This document shows, one piece after another, positions 1 through 12,184 of a stretch of DNA of 64,000 nt (positions are counted from its first letter, which is position 1; each line of letters opens with the position of its first letter). The DNA comes from Buxus sempervirens. Lineage: Eukaryota; Streptophyta; Magnoliopsida; Buxales; Buxaceae. The notes below the pieces were generated by a model. The model saw nothing but the letters and a program-made list of their open reading frames with translations, searched no databases and was not told where the DNA came from. Position numbers and translations under genes: made by a program. The stretch is taken from NCBI GenBank assembly GCA_947561395.2, contig OX387192.1:16838221-16902220 (forward strand). The letters run 5' to 3'.

Positions 1-53
1 AGTGGGAGGAAGGACCGGTTGTGACATCCTGAAAATAAGAAAAAGAATTCCAA

Positions 54-3000
54 TTAAAACAGAATAAGTAGATATAAGAAGCAGAAAGTGAAAGAGGTGG
101 AAGAATCAACCTGTGCATGAGATGGACCCGCCTGATCCTGAACACCAGAAGGACCTGTCTGGCCCTGTGCCCTAGCAAGCTGTACTCTAAGATCGGCAAT
201 GGTAACGAGGAGGGTATCTTGCTTAGTGATGACAGCATCTTGCTGGCGCTCTATATCAGTGTACCGAGCTCGGATCTCTGCCAACTGAGCCTCTTGAAAT
301 AAAAGAGATGTTAGAAATCCCAAGTCAGATTAAAGACAAGAAAGTAAGAGGGGAAAAGGCATATCATGGTGTCATAGGCTTGAATCACCACCCTTCCAAT
401 CTCTGTGACCCCGCCTCGAATAGGCATGGGTGGCATGAGACACCCAACTGACACCTGCCTAAACCAAGCATCATAGTCACCCTCCACCAACAGAGTCTTT
501 GCCTTCGTCCAATCTAATAACTGAGCAGGCTCAACAAGCATAGGAGGAAAGAAAGGGGTAGTATCGAGAGGGATGACAGGAATCCAGGGCTCTCCAGTGT
601 GCTGATAAAAGAAGCGCTCCTCGAAATACCAGATGCTACCCATCTGACCGATGAAGAATTGATAGCGCTAACGCCTCTGGTCAGGGGCAAATGCATCATC
701 CGCAGTAGCCTACAAGGCAAGTACCTCGGGAATGTCCTCGAGCCGGGGAACGGACAGCTGAGAAACAAAAAAAGGAATATTAGGCATGTGATTCAGGAAA
801 GAAAGAAGGAAGAACTGAAAGAGGCTTACCTCAGTCTTATAAAGCTGATCCAGATGAGCCCAAGCTGACCTAGGTCGACTCTTCTCAGAGTCAGACTCCA
901 CAAGACTATCTACGAGCCATCGGGAAAGTCTCCTTTGGCAGCGTAAATGTGGGACGGAAGTAGGGTATATACACCCTAGCAAAAAACTGCGAAAGAAGAA
1001 AAAACGGTCAGAAGAATAAAAAAGAGAAGAAGACTAAGAAAGAATAGTGAAATAGGTATTTCACTTGCAAGAAGGGCCAGAAGAATCTGCACCCAACTCC
1101 GGCACCCTGGGAGGTAGAAAGGCTGCTAACGGCTTGGTGCAAGCCAGCCAAGATAGTGCAAAAAATAAGTGGACCCCAAGTGTACCTCCTCGCCCGTGGC
1201 AGGTCCCTCAACAAGCTTAGGAAATGCAGACTAACAGAAGTCATGTGTAAAACCCCGAATCTTCACCTAATAAATAAAAGAAAATATGAGTTGAGTCCTA
1301 ATTAAAATAAAAAGTGAAGATTTAGAGGATAACTAATTCCAATAAGTGCTAAGTTGAAAATAAAGAAAGAATTTTAATGAAACTAGCCTAAAAGAATAAA
1401 AAGGGTATTTTGGTAATTTTCAGAAAAGGGTAATTAGTAAATAGATCATCAAATAATAATTAGAATTAGAAAATAGAAGAAAACAAATTATTTTGACAAG
1501 TTAGAAATTAAAAGAAATTAATAAAAGCCTAAAAGTGGGAAAAAGGGTAATTAGGAGATTTCACGTCTTAATTTGGAGAAAATAGGGTTTTAAGTGATAG
1601 AAATGTTTAATTAAATATTTTGCACGAAATTAAGTTATTTTCATGAGTTTAGATAATAAGAAACTTAATTAGTATTATTTAAGTTGAAAATAGAAGGTGG
1701 AGAAAAAGTAGGAATTAAATTAGAAGGATTAGACATTAACTAGACCATGGTTGGGTTAGCCCAAATTAAACTAGCCAATTAGGGTTTGTTTAGGATTTCT
1801 AAAGCCTAGTATAAATAGAAGACTAAGGGTAGACAAGAGTGAATTTTCGTGGGTTTCTTATGGAAAGAAAAGAGGGAGAGAAAGGAAGGAGGTCTCTAAT
1901 GGAAGTGTCTGACCAGCCACCATCAAAATGCGATCGGGGAAAATCCGCACGGTGGATCGCCTTCAAATTTGGAGGTTTTGTTCGTGACTGATAAAACTAC
2001 ATTATGAACGGTGGAGATTTGAATTGGAAGAGTCTAGCTTGGTGCGGTTGGGAGCAACATTCTGGTCCAGAATTAGAAGGTGTAATGGAAGAAGGATTTA
2101 GCGTATAAGGCAAGTAGTAACCCTTGGAAAACGCGAGGAATTGCATGATTTGGTTTTCTGTGATTTCATATGGTTGAATGGATTAGTCGAAACAGTATTT
2201 ACATGGAATCAAATTGTTTATATTTTAGGGTTTTGTGTTCTTGAAGAATTTGCTAAAGTAAGGAAGAAACTTGGTTTGATTATGAAATAAATTATAGGAT
2301 GGTATTTAATTAATAAGAATTGATCTAGAAGGCTTTAGGAATGTTTTAGAATGTTATTAGATCAATTTAGACCAAGAAAACATAAAGCAAAAGCATAAGA
2401 ATCCGAAATTGTAAAATCTGGAAAATTCTATTAAAAATTGCACGAGCGCCCAGGATCGCTCAGACCTGTAGAGGTAGGCGCTCTAAGTAAAATTTGTAGA
2501 TTTTGGGGATTTTGTAATTCGAATAAATACCCAATAATTCTTATGATTAGTTAAGCATGTTAGCATCTTTATAAGGACCTAATTAAGCTATAAAAATTAT
2601 AAAATTAATTTGGAAAGAATAAGCAATAAATTGAAGGTTATAATGAAAGGATTGTTTATAAAAGAGTCAAAGGGTATGGATATGGCTAGAAATAATATTA
2701 CTGAAATTTATAGCTTACAAACATCTTTTAAACTTCATTCTAGGTCTGTAGAACATGCTGGAAAAATAAAATACAGAAAATTCAAATAGAAACTAGCTTA
2801 GGTGCTAAGGTAGGAAATTGGATTCTAATAAAGGGATTAAGAAGGAAAAGTTCAAGCATGATTTGATTTACTTTTATTTGGGCTTTAAATATGAATATTG
2901 GCTACTGGATTTGCATAAACTTTAAGTTGCATCGAACTTATGATTCATGGGTTTATTTTGAATATAATTAAAGAATTGCATCTGTTATCATGCAAAAGGC

Positions 3001-5191
3001 TCTGTTTGGATTATTGAGGATTGAAACATGGTTTTCACTTGGAATTGAATACTTTGGTATGGATTGGTATGTGGTATGATATTGTTCTCTTTAATTTTAC
3101 GGTTGGGTGATACGGCTTCTGTGGTAGAGTTTGATACTATCTTTTACGGCAGAGATGGGTAATCCTCTGTGTAGAGATGTGTAATCCTTTACGGGTAAAA
3201 GTGTGTATGCCTCCTACATTAGCGTGTCCTCCCGTATGTGGTTTTATCGTGGTTTGTGTCAGTGGGCTTAGGTGTATATGGATCCATAGTTTTGGCTGGT
3301 TAGCTAAGTGGTATTTAGTTTGGGTTGATTTACTCCTATATTGCGAGCGCGCTTCCCTTTGCAAGTTAGTTTGCTCTGGGAGGGTCCTATGTCTGGAGGG
3401 ACACCCCGGTGAGCCGCTGGTGATTCCCTGTACATGTGGATAAGCGACCACACTCCATGTATTGATTCTGGTGCTGCATGCTGGTGGTACGTCCAACTCT
3501 GCGGGGTTCGTGCGCAATAAGTCGGTGACTACGGCTCTTGCCTAAGCTGCGCTGCATGGGGCTTGAGTATCATCAAGTAGCACTGCCCCTAAGCCGCACG
3601 GTGGAACAGCATTTAGTTGAGTGTCATCTCAAATACTTATCATCTTTGTGAGTCCTGCAATGGCACGTGTTTTATCGCTTTTATCGGTTTTACCCCGTTA
3701 ACATCAAGCTACTGGTATTTATACATGATCGTCTGTTTTATCGCTTTATTTGGAATTGCCATGAATAACTTGGACTCTCGTCTTATCGTTGATTAATCGA
3801 ATACCTCATGACTATTTGCTTATATTGGACTGTTTCAAATTGCATGCACCTGCTACTTGCTGAGATGTAAATCTCACTCCGTTTTCCCCTATATTTTTCA
3901 GGTTGCTTGGAGAGATCGCGAAGATGGGGTTTTAATTTGATGGGTAGAATTATAATTGGTATTAATGTCACATGTTGATTAGATAAACTTAATTGTAAAT
4001 TGAATTGAATATATTGATTAAAGAATTGTTTATTTTATTTGGCCACCATAACTCTGATGTGATTGATTTATAAATTTTAAAATTATTGGGAATCTTGGTC
4101 TGTATCTGACCCCAGCTTCGTGGTAACATCTCGAGTTTGATTGTTGAATCGGATTTGGGTTGTTACAGTAGCGAACCGGGTTCGGGTTGGGTGCCGGTTT
4201 GCACTGACCCGGGTTCGGGGCGTTACATCATGTCCTCTGGGAAAAAGCAAGAGCCCATCATTAGAAGGAAGATGAAACGGAATACAAAAGGAAAAGTTGC
4301 ATGGTTGGCGGCAATCTGGCTGAACCCTCTCTCCCGGAAGGTCTCTCTCAACCAGGTCAAAGACAATCTAGGTCTCCCTCTATCCCAGGCCTCCGGGGGC
4401 ACCACCTCATATCCAAGAAGGGCAGCAATCTCCGCATCATATGGCCTCACCATCTCAAGGATAATATCTCCAGACATCCTAATCCCAGTGATGAGCGTAA
4501 AGTCGGACGGCCGAATCCCGATCTCAATATCCGGAAAATGGAAGCTCAGCATCTCGGGGAAGAATCTCTCAAGCATCACCGTGATCAAAGCTCGATCCAA
4601 GTGCACACCCGGGATGGTGATGAAGTGGCCGAAACCAAATAGGCCTAACTCCTGGTGGAAAGACGAACTGCAACGTCCAAGAAATCAGGTGAAGCAAGCC
4701 CAGCTCCCTTGGTAATGAGACATAGGATACTCTAAAGGGATATCTGCCCTAATACAACCCGAAGGATGAGTCCTCAAGCCATGTAGAAGGTCGGTATCCC
4801 GAATCTGTGCAGCAATTGCCTCAGGGACATCCACTCTAGTTTGAGGTTCCTCTCGTCCACGGCCTCTACCTCTGTGGACTACGCCTCTACCTCCACCTCG
4901 GCACTCACCACGGCCTCTACTTCGGCCAAGAGCCTCAGCAACAGGCTAAGGAAACAAGTTGAAGGAGAAAGGATCAGGGTGATGAATTTTGAGAGAGAAG
5001 TTGAATGTTAGAAGGGTTAGGATATACCTCTGGGGTCGCCTCACGGAGCCCTCAGAAGGAAGATCAGGGACATCGGAATCAGATTACCTCTCTACTCTCG
5101 AAGAAGAGGCCACGTCAGCGGGATCCATCCGAACCCTAGAAGAGGAGGGCTCATCTGCAGAATCCCTAGGGGTTGAACGAATGCGGGCCAT
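54..5191 (-). pseudogene. Antisense plant mobile domain (PMD) gene of a Tat-like element, disrupted
   Basis: I read this on the minus strand as several exons. The start at 5191 gives MARIRSTPRDSADEP, with a donor after 5028. A second exon from 4945 has an RG-rich stretch and then the PMD core: FGHFITIPGVHLDRALITV, then FFPEMLSFHFPD, then LSLLRDLPRARRYTWGP. The core is cut at 4228/1245 by a solo LTR, and reading resumes in frame beyond it. Later exons (about 975-830 and 757-345) carry the C-terminal PMD part (FFIGQMGSIWYFEERFF). A last exon (about 292-112) is a coiled coil (LAEIRARYTDIERQQDAV). In-frame stops lie at 710-712 and 668-670 (both TAG) plus a TGA near 4690, and one junction has a phase problem. 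PMD proteins include host MAIN/MAIL1 and many transposon-borne copies. Its place ahead of a 3' LTR suggests it is TE-borne. Exact exon limits are uncertain. Confidence 0.75.
1246..4227 (+). mobile_element. Solo LTR, Del/Tekay-like, copy 1
   Basis: The 2,982-bp block starts TGTAAAACCCCGAAT and ends GGGGCGTTACA. It is flanked by a perfect 5-bp target duplication, TCATG at 1241-1245 and 4228-4232. It contains no coding sequence and no internal domain, so I read it as a solo LTR left by LTR-LTR recombination. Near the end (about 3845-3905) is the block around CTGAGATGTAAATCTCAC followed by TTTTTCAGGT, which recalls Del/Tekay chromovirus LTRs. That family assignment is inference. The insertion splits the PMD core exon of the antisense gene. 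A GC-rich inverted repeat (GAGCGCC/GGCGCTC) lies at 2444-2483. Confidence 0.9.
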
Positions 5192-6770
5192 CTGCGAGTT
5201 CAAAACAGGGAGATGATTTATTATTTCTTTCTGTAAAATTTTTTATTATATGTTCTTCATTTTAATCAAGTTTAATTGTTTGCAGGATTAAAAAGTGAAG
5301 AGCAAAAGGGAAAATGCCTCAGAAATACAACCAAATCAGGATTCTACCAGAAAGGGCTATCCTTCAGTGCTCCAAAATTTTGTTTTTAAGAAAATTTATT
5401 ATTTCTTGTTGCTTATGTCAATAAAAAATCACACATAAGACTTATACACAAGAAATACAAATTTCCTATGTATTATTCTTATATGACAAAAAAAAAATGA
5501 AGAAGAAAAAAAAGAAAAAAGGAAAGGATGTTGTCCTAATTCTCAGATTTTGGTTGTCTTTCAAGTGGCCTAATCACCTGACTTTGTGTGATTTCAGGAA
5601 CGCTCAAGTGGCGAACCATGATCTAGACCCATGCATAAGAGGTTTGTAGCAAACACAGATGTGACAAACTTGTTGTGTTGGGGTGGTTACTTCAATCAGT
5701 TATCGAGTACAAAAGAAAGTCATGAGGCTGTCAAGCAAGCCCAGTTCACGATTATCTTCAAAACGGGACAGTCAAGATATGCTCAAACTAATGTGAAGTT
5801 CATACCTAGCCACACAAGTGTTCAACTTAGACTAAGTTTTTCAAACCAAAATCAGATACTGTTTCGCATTTGCTACAACCCAAACATTGTGGAGAACATG
5901 AAGGACAAGAACGTTCCAAAACCAGCATATTAACAATTTATGCCAAGAGAAATCAGATGGCATGACATTCAGGAGTTGATTCAATAGAGGAGTAAATCAA
6001 GGAAATTAGGGGAAATGTGACTCTAAATATCACTTTCAGGCAAAACTTCAGTGTCCCTATTCCAAACAATGATATGCAGAAAGACGATATTGCAAAGACC
6101 CGGATTCATCTCCATTAGTCACCAGCACAAAAGTAAATCATGATATTGCAAAACGAATCAAACAAGCATGATTTAGGTGTATTCTCGGATGGGTTATAGG
6201 CAAGAAAAATCAGCCATAGAGGATTTATTAGATACCAAGCATCAAAATTTATGCAAGCATTCAAAGAATACAAGTATTAATTTCTAGATGAAGCAGAAAA
6301 ATCAGATAATAAATCATGAGACCAATCAGGATTTGGGATCTTCTTATGTAATCAAGAACAGATTGCACGTTTCAGAAAAAGGATCATGAATAATAATTGA
6401 GCAAAAGTATGGAATCATTCATTTAGGGATTGTGTATGCCGGTTCTCAGATGGACTGTTAGTCGGAAAAGTCAAGGGCATGAGAATACTTGTTTAGGTCG
6501 AAATGAGGAATTTGCAAAGTAAATATTGAAGCTTCGAGCTCACCCACGGAGGATATCCGATGTTGGTGGATGCTTTGAACGAAATCCCAAGAGGTGAGGA
6601 GGTGCATGGTTCCGGCAATAAGGAAGCCTGATCCAGAGATGATCAAAGCAATAGTCTCGACAGGGGAAGAGCCGCTTAGAATAAGTTGAGTTCACAGGAG
6701 GTTAAAAATCGGAGGAGAGAAGATTGCTGTCACCAGAGAAATTGGAACCACCGTAGCCGGAGAAGACGAA
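5192..6770. other. Upstream region of the antisense PMD gene; no gene recognised
   Basis: AT-rich sequence between the PMD start and the second solo LTR. A 100-codon plus-strand ORF at 5631-5933 matches nothing I know. The minus strand from about 6770 down to 6527 is pyrimidine-rich and non-repetitive. It ends in a good splice donor (GTGAGC near 6540), so it could be a 5' untranslated exon of the antisense PMD transcript whose upstream part continues at 9743-9890. This is inference only. Confidence 0.3.
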
Positions 6771-9742
6771 TGTAAAACCCCGAATTTTCATATAATAAAT
6801 AAATAAATAATAAATAAAAGGAAATATGAGTTTAAGTCCTAGTTAAAATAAAAAGTGAAGATTTAGTGGATAAATAATTCAAATAAGTAGTAAGTTGTAA
6901 ATAAAGAAGGAATTTTAAGGAAAATTAGCCTAAAAAGGTAAAAGGGTATTTTGGTAATTTTCAGAAAGGGTAATTTATGAAATAAATCATTAAATGATAA
7001 TTAAGGTTAGAAAATATAAGGAAATAATTTATTAAGTCAAGTTAGAAATAAAATAGTGATAATTAAGGCATAAAGTGGGGGAAAACGGTAATTAGGTAAA
7101 TTCGGGTCTTAATTGGGAGAAAAGTAACTTAATTTGGGTTTTAGGTAACATTTAGGATTTAAGTGAGTGTTAGGCACGAAATTAGGTTGTAAGGAGGAGT
7201 CTAGATAATAAGAGATTTAATTAGTATTGTTTTGGTAGAAAAATAGAAGGTGGAGAAAAAGTAGGAATTAATTAGAAGGAGTTAGACTTTAATTAGACCT
7301 TGCTTGGGTTAGCCCAATTAAAGGAGCCTATTAGGGTTGGTTTAGGACTTCTAAAGCCTAGTATAAATAGAAAAGAAAGAGGAGAAAAGAAAGAATTTCG
7401 TGGGTAAGATAATGAGAGAAAAGAGGAGGAAGAAGAGAAGAAGAAGGTTGCTGGAGCTGTCCAACCAATCTCCATCAACACGCGATCGGGAAACATCTGT
7501 ATGGTGGATTGACTTCAAATTTAAAGGTTTTAATCTTCACTGATGGAACTACAATGTGAATGGTGGAGATTGGAATTGGAGAACCCTAGGTTGGTGCATT
7601 TGGGAGCAGAAGTTGGGTCCAGAATTAGAAACTTCAAAGGAAGATGGATTTTTAGCGTATGAGGCAAGTAATAACCCTTGAAAACTGGAGGAACTGCATA
7701 GTTTCGTTTTATATGATTTAATATGGTTTGAATGGATTAGTCAGAACTGGATTTATATGGAATCAAATGTTTTATATTACAGGATTTTGTATTATTGAAG
7801 GATTTGTTAAAGTAATGAAGAAAACTTGGTTTGATCATGCAAATAATTGTAGGATGGTATTTAATTGATGAGAATTAATCTAGAGGGCTTTAGATATGAT
7901 TTAGAATGTTAGTAGATTAATTTAGACTGATTAAACTTATAGCAAAAGCCTAAGAATCCGAAATTGAAAAATCTGGAAATTTATAGCAAAAATTTGCACT
8001 AGCGCCTAGGACCTCTGCGCTCTCTTCAGAAAATTCAGAATTTGGGATTTTTGTCATACGATTAAATACCTAGTAATTTTCTTGTAAGGTAATCATTCTA
8101 TCAACTTTATAAGGACCTAATTGAGGTATAGAAATTTATAAAATTATATTTTGTAAATAACCAAGTAATTGGAAGTTCTAAGGATAGGTTAGAGTATGAA
8201 AATGACTAATTTGAAGGTAACAACAATGGGAATAATACTAGCTTGTATTTATGGATTAAAATTACCTTCTAAACTATATTTTAGGTTTGTAGAATATTCT
8301 GGGGATTATAAATACAGAAAATTGAAATAGATACTATCTTAGGTATTAATATGGGAACTTGGATTATAATAAGGGGGTTAATAAGTAAAACTTTAAGTAA
8401 GACTTGAAATACTTTGGTTTGTGCTTTAAATATGAATATTGATTTTCTGGAAATTACATTAATTCTGATTTCAATGGAACTTATGTTTAGGAGTTTTATT
8501 TTAGACTGTGGATTAAATGCCATGATGGCAATAAGAAATTTGTACCATCTGCGGATGAGATATGTGATCACCTGCGGGTGAGATGTGTACCTCCTGCGGG
8601 AGAGACCTCTTGTGGGGGAGATGTATTTACGATGTGATCGCATCCCACAAAGGAGATGTATATGTGACCACCTGCGGGTGAGATGAGACCTCCTGTTGGG
8701 GGAGATATAATCCAAATTGGATTGCATCCTACAGGGGAGATATGTGATCACCTGTGGGTGAGATGAGACCTCATGTTGGGTGAGATGTGATCCTGATTGG
8801 ATTGAATCCCACAGGGGAGATATGTGACCTCTTACGGAAGAGATGAGACGTCCTGTTAGGGGAGATGTGATCCTGATTGGATTGCATTCCACATGGGAGA
8901 TATGTGACCTCCTGCAGGAGAGATGTGACCTCTTGTAGGGGAGATGTAATCATGATGTGATTGAATCCTACAAGGGAGATATGTGATTATCACCTGCGGG
9001 TGAGATGTGTAACTCCTACGGGAGAGACCTCTTGTGGGGGAGATGTGTGTGTTACCACCTGCGGGTGAGATGTGTTAACTCCTGTGGGAGGGACCTCATG
9101 TAGGGGAGATATGAATACTACGTGTTTGCATCCTACATGGGAGAATGTTACTATCGGAATTGTGTGATGGACCATTAATTATGAATACATGTTTTATCAC
9201 TAATCTTCGGTTTTGTCTATCGATAATATCTTTTTACTGGTATTTACGTATGATTGCATATCCTATTGTTTTATTTGGAATTGGCCATGTTGATTTGAAT
9301 TCATCGCCTTATCGTTGATTAATCGTATACCTCATGACTATTTGCCTAAATGAAACTGTTTAATTGCATGCACCTGTTACTTACTGAGATGTAAATCTCA
9401 CTCCGTTTTCCCTTATTTTTCAGGTTTGCTTGGAGAGATCGCGAAGATGGGGTTTTAATTTGATGGGTAGAATTGTAATTGATATTAATGTCACATGTTG
9501 ATTAAACAAATGTTATTGTAAACTGAATTGATTAAATTGAATAAAGAATTGTTTTATTTCCCACCATAATTCTGATGTAATTATTTAGTTTTAAAATTTA
9601 TTGTGAATCTTAGTGTGTATCTGACCCCAGCTTCGTGGTATCACTTCGGGTTTAGTTGTTGGACCGGACTTGGGTTGTTACAGTAGCGAACTGGGTTCGA
9701 GTTGGTTGCCGATTTGCACTGACCCGGGTTCGGGGCGTTACA
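6771..9742 (+). mobile_element. Solo LTR, Del/Tekay-like, copy 2
   Basis: This 2,972-bp block has the same TGTAAAACCCCGAAT start, the same GGGGCGTTACA end and the same conserved 3' block as copy 1. The flanking pentamers are ACGAA (6766-6770) and ACGAG (9743-9747), an imperfect duplication. The outer thirds align well with copy 1. The middle differs completely and holds an 80-bp tandem array (8560-9150). No coding capacity is present, and ORFs inside it follow the repeat. It falls in what may be the 5' untranslated exon of the antisense PMD gene. Confidence 0.85.
8560..9150 (+). repeat. 80-bp tandem array inside solo LTR copy 2
   Basis: The marker TATGTGA recurs at 8661, 8741, 8821, 8901 and 8980, giving a period of 80 bp and about seven units. 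Each unit strings together small hairpins such as CACCTGCGGGTG and CTCCTGCGGGAG, each followed by GAGAT. The array has no counterpart in solo LTR copy 1. Confidence 0.85.
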
Positions 9743-9868
9743 ACGAGAGTTGCCACCGGAGAAGATAGGTGCTGTCGACGAAGAGAATGAAGATCGGAGA
9801 AAGGTGTGCGGTCGTATGGATTTGAAGAAGAAATGTAGACATAAGAGATAAAATGAAGAAGGCTGGTC

Positions 9869-10001
9869 GCGCTCGTTTTTAACACGAGCCCTAGACAACC
9901 GCATTTAAAACGCGGGCGTCCAATCTCTGTAAAGCTAATACGGGCATAGCACGATCGCGATTAAACTGCGGGCATGACTCCACCACAGTACAAATGCGGG
10001 C
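9869..10001 (+). repeat. Palindrome array, 28-bp period, upstream of the 3' LTR
   Basis: Five 21-bp units start at 9869, 9897, 9925, 9953 and 9981, exactly 28 bp apart. The first is GCTCGT-N7-ACGAGC inside its 21 bp. The others are degenerate forms of ACCGCA-N-GCGGGC with an AT-rich centre. Spacers are 7 bp. The array sits in the 3' untranslated part of the Tat-like element, before its polypurine tract. Confidence 0.8.
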
Positions 10002-10330
10002 AACTCAGAAAATTTCAATTTTCATGATTTTCTCCATACTTTTCAAGAGATTAATGTCCATATTAATTGTAAATTGCAAGAATTGCCACTTTATCTACTT
10101 TTGTTTTAAAATTTGTCTCAAATCTCACTTCATAGCTATGAGTGCTCAGTGAGACTAGAGAGGAGGATTTGCCTCTTAAGGTTAGGGACTTTTCAGCAGA
10201 TCCTCCACACAAATTCTTTTTCCAAAATTACCCTCTTAATCCTTGAAAATTGCAATTAGCTGGACAAATCTCAAAAAGTGCAATATGTGGGTCTTTTTGC
10301 TCTCTGCTGGCATTTGGTTCCAGTTACCAG

Positions 10331-10345
10331 CAAAGAGGGGGCAGT
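10331..10345 (+). other. Polypurine tract (plus-strand primer)
   Basis: CAAAGAGGGGGCAGT lies directly before the TGTAGACACCC start of an LTR, as expected for the second-strand primer of an LTR retrotransposon. It fixes 10346 as the start of a 3' LTR and shows that the element lies on the plus strand. Confidence 0.8.
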
Positions 10346-10437
10346 TGTAGACACCCAAAATTGCACTACAAATGAGAAAATAATTGAAAAATTTTTAAAC
10401 AGGTCAAAAAAGTGTAAAATTTGGTCAAATATGCAAT

Positions 10438-10542
10438 GACCGCATTTTATTTGCGGTCTGGTCGTGCCCGCAATTGATATGTGGTCATGCCGTGACCGTA
10501 TTAACAATGCGGGCAAGGCACGACCGCATTATATATGCGGGC
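10438..10542 (+). repeat. Palindrome array, 28-bp period, in LTR U3
   Basis: Four 21-bp units begin at 10438, 10466, 10494 and 10522. Each fits GACCGCA-N7-TGCGG(G/T)C with up to three changes, and each is followed by a 7-bp spacer. The array begins 92 bp into the LTR and ends 201 bp before its TATA box. The palindromes are the same kind as those at 9869-10001. Confidence 0.88.
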
Positions 10543-10910
10543 ACGGGTTTTTTTGAGCGAATTTGTCATTTTTCGATTTCTGAGCCTTATTGACACTCAA
10601 ATCTCTCTCTGGGAGATTCGAATCCTCTTTTTTATCCTCCTTGGTTCAATGGATTTACATTAACTCTTTTTTTGAAACTCAATTGGAACATTTTGGAACC
10701 CTATTTTGGCAAACCTTGGACCAACCATGCCCCTGGGTTTGCCTATAAATAGAGGGCCTCTCCTTAAGCAAAGGGCCAAGAATCTGAAGCTTAAAGAGCT
10801 CCAAGTGAAGAAGGGAATCCCTGCTTCTCTGCTTTCTCAATCCAGGTAAGTCCATTTTCTCTTTTATTTTCTGTTTTTAATTCTAGAAATAGTCTAATAT
10901 TCTCCATTTA

Positions 10911-11360
10911 TGTAGAATAAGGCCTAGTTTGTACTTGTATTCCCAAATCTATCTCCAAGTACCTCAAGACTACTCTCTAGCCGTAAAACATGAAGAGAGA
11001 GCTAGGGGAAAGGGGAACAAGTGGATTCTTAGGATAGAACCCTATAATATGTTCTTTTCTCTTTTTTTGTAGAATAAGGCCTATTTCTTGTTTGTATTCC
11101 CAAATCTATCTCCAAGTACCTCAAGACTTCTCTCTAGCTGTAGAACGCGAAGAAAGAGCTAGGGGAAAAGAGAACAGGTGTATCCTTAGAATAGAACCTA
11201 ATAATCTGTTCTTCTCTCTTTTTTGTATAATAAGGCCATTTGATTGTGTTTGTATCCCCAAACCTATCTCCAAGTACCTCAAGACTCCTTTCTAGCCGTA
11301 AAACATGAAGAGAGAGCTAAGGGAAAAGTGAACAGGTGGATTCGTAGGATAGGCCCCTAT
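10911..11360 (+). repeat. 156-bp tandem repeat in the LTR, about three copies
   Basis: GTAGAATAAGGCC-type starts recur near 10911, 11069 and 11224. Each is followed by a CAAGTACCTCAAGAC block and a CTCTCTAGCCGTAAAAC block. A two-copy version is found at the matching place in the LTR at 49467 (about 50075-50310), so copy number varies between family members. Confidence 0.8.
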
Positions 11361-12184
11361 GTGTTGTAATCTGTGATATGTGATTTCTTTTATTATTCTG
11401 TTCCTGTTTTAAAAGTTTTATTTTGAATCTGGAGGAATCCTATGGATCCATGCTGTTTATAGCCTAAGATTCCCATTTCCTCCTACAATTTTGGTTTTTC
11501 ACACACAGTGCACCTATATCACTGTTTTCTTAATTTTGGTTATACTTGGCTAGGATTCTGGATTTATCATGATCTATATGGTAGATCTGAAATCAAAAAG
11601 CCTGAGAGTAACCTCTAGGGTTTCATGAGGTGTTTTTTTCAGTTGTTTTAATCTTGGAGAGAGGATCCTATGGTCTAAACTCTCCCTTTTGATGTTTTTA
11701 TCATCATGGGTGTATCTAACTTAGATCTCTCAACTAATGAGAGATCTGGATCAGATCTGTACCCTAAAGAACTTTACTCTTCAACGTTTTAATCAAGAGA
11801 TTTCAATATGGTTTTTTTACCTTTTAATGTTTTAGCTTCAAGCTAGTTTTCCAGGTTATACTTTAGGTTGGTTTTCTTTGATTTTTATCTCAATTTTATT
11901 TTAATCATGAAACCCTTAGAATGGTGTGATAATATTGAAGGCTCTGAATTAATCGGGCTATGCATATGAAAAACCATACATTTTTGTCACTTTGATGATT
12001 TTTTTTATTAAGCAAGCTTTCTTTATTTTTAACATGAACAATACTGGCAACTACCTTGTGTGGATGAATAAGGGTGCCTAACACCTTCCCTTGTTTATAA
12101 CTTAATCCCCTTACCCATTTCTAGTTTATTTTAAAATAGAGTTATTTTTACTCTAATTTAATTTTTTTATTTGATTTGATGGTT

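Noticed and set aside
3137-3517. 126-codon ORF in solo LTR copy 1
   Set aside because: It lies in the variable centre of the LTR and is absent from copy 2.
4137-4715. 192-codon plus-strand ORF
   Set aside because: Shadow of the antisense PMD exon, starting inside the solo LTR end.
5631-5933. 100-codon plus-strand ORF with some complexity
   Set aside because: No recognised motif and no support from context; mentioned only as part of the upstream region.
8281-9175. Minus-strand ORFs in solo LTR copy 2
   Set aside because: They follow the 80-bp tandem array and have no counterpart in LTR copy 1.
10438-10542. CRISPR-like regular palindromic repeats
   Set aside because: The repeats are short, the spacers are only 7 bp (or about 14-16 bp in the 39-bp arrays), there is no cas gene, and the setting is a plant LTR. 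Treated as LTR palindrome arrays.
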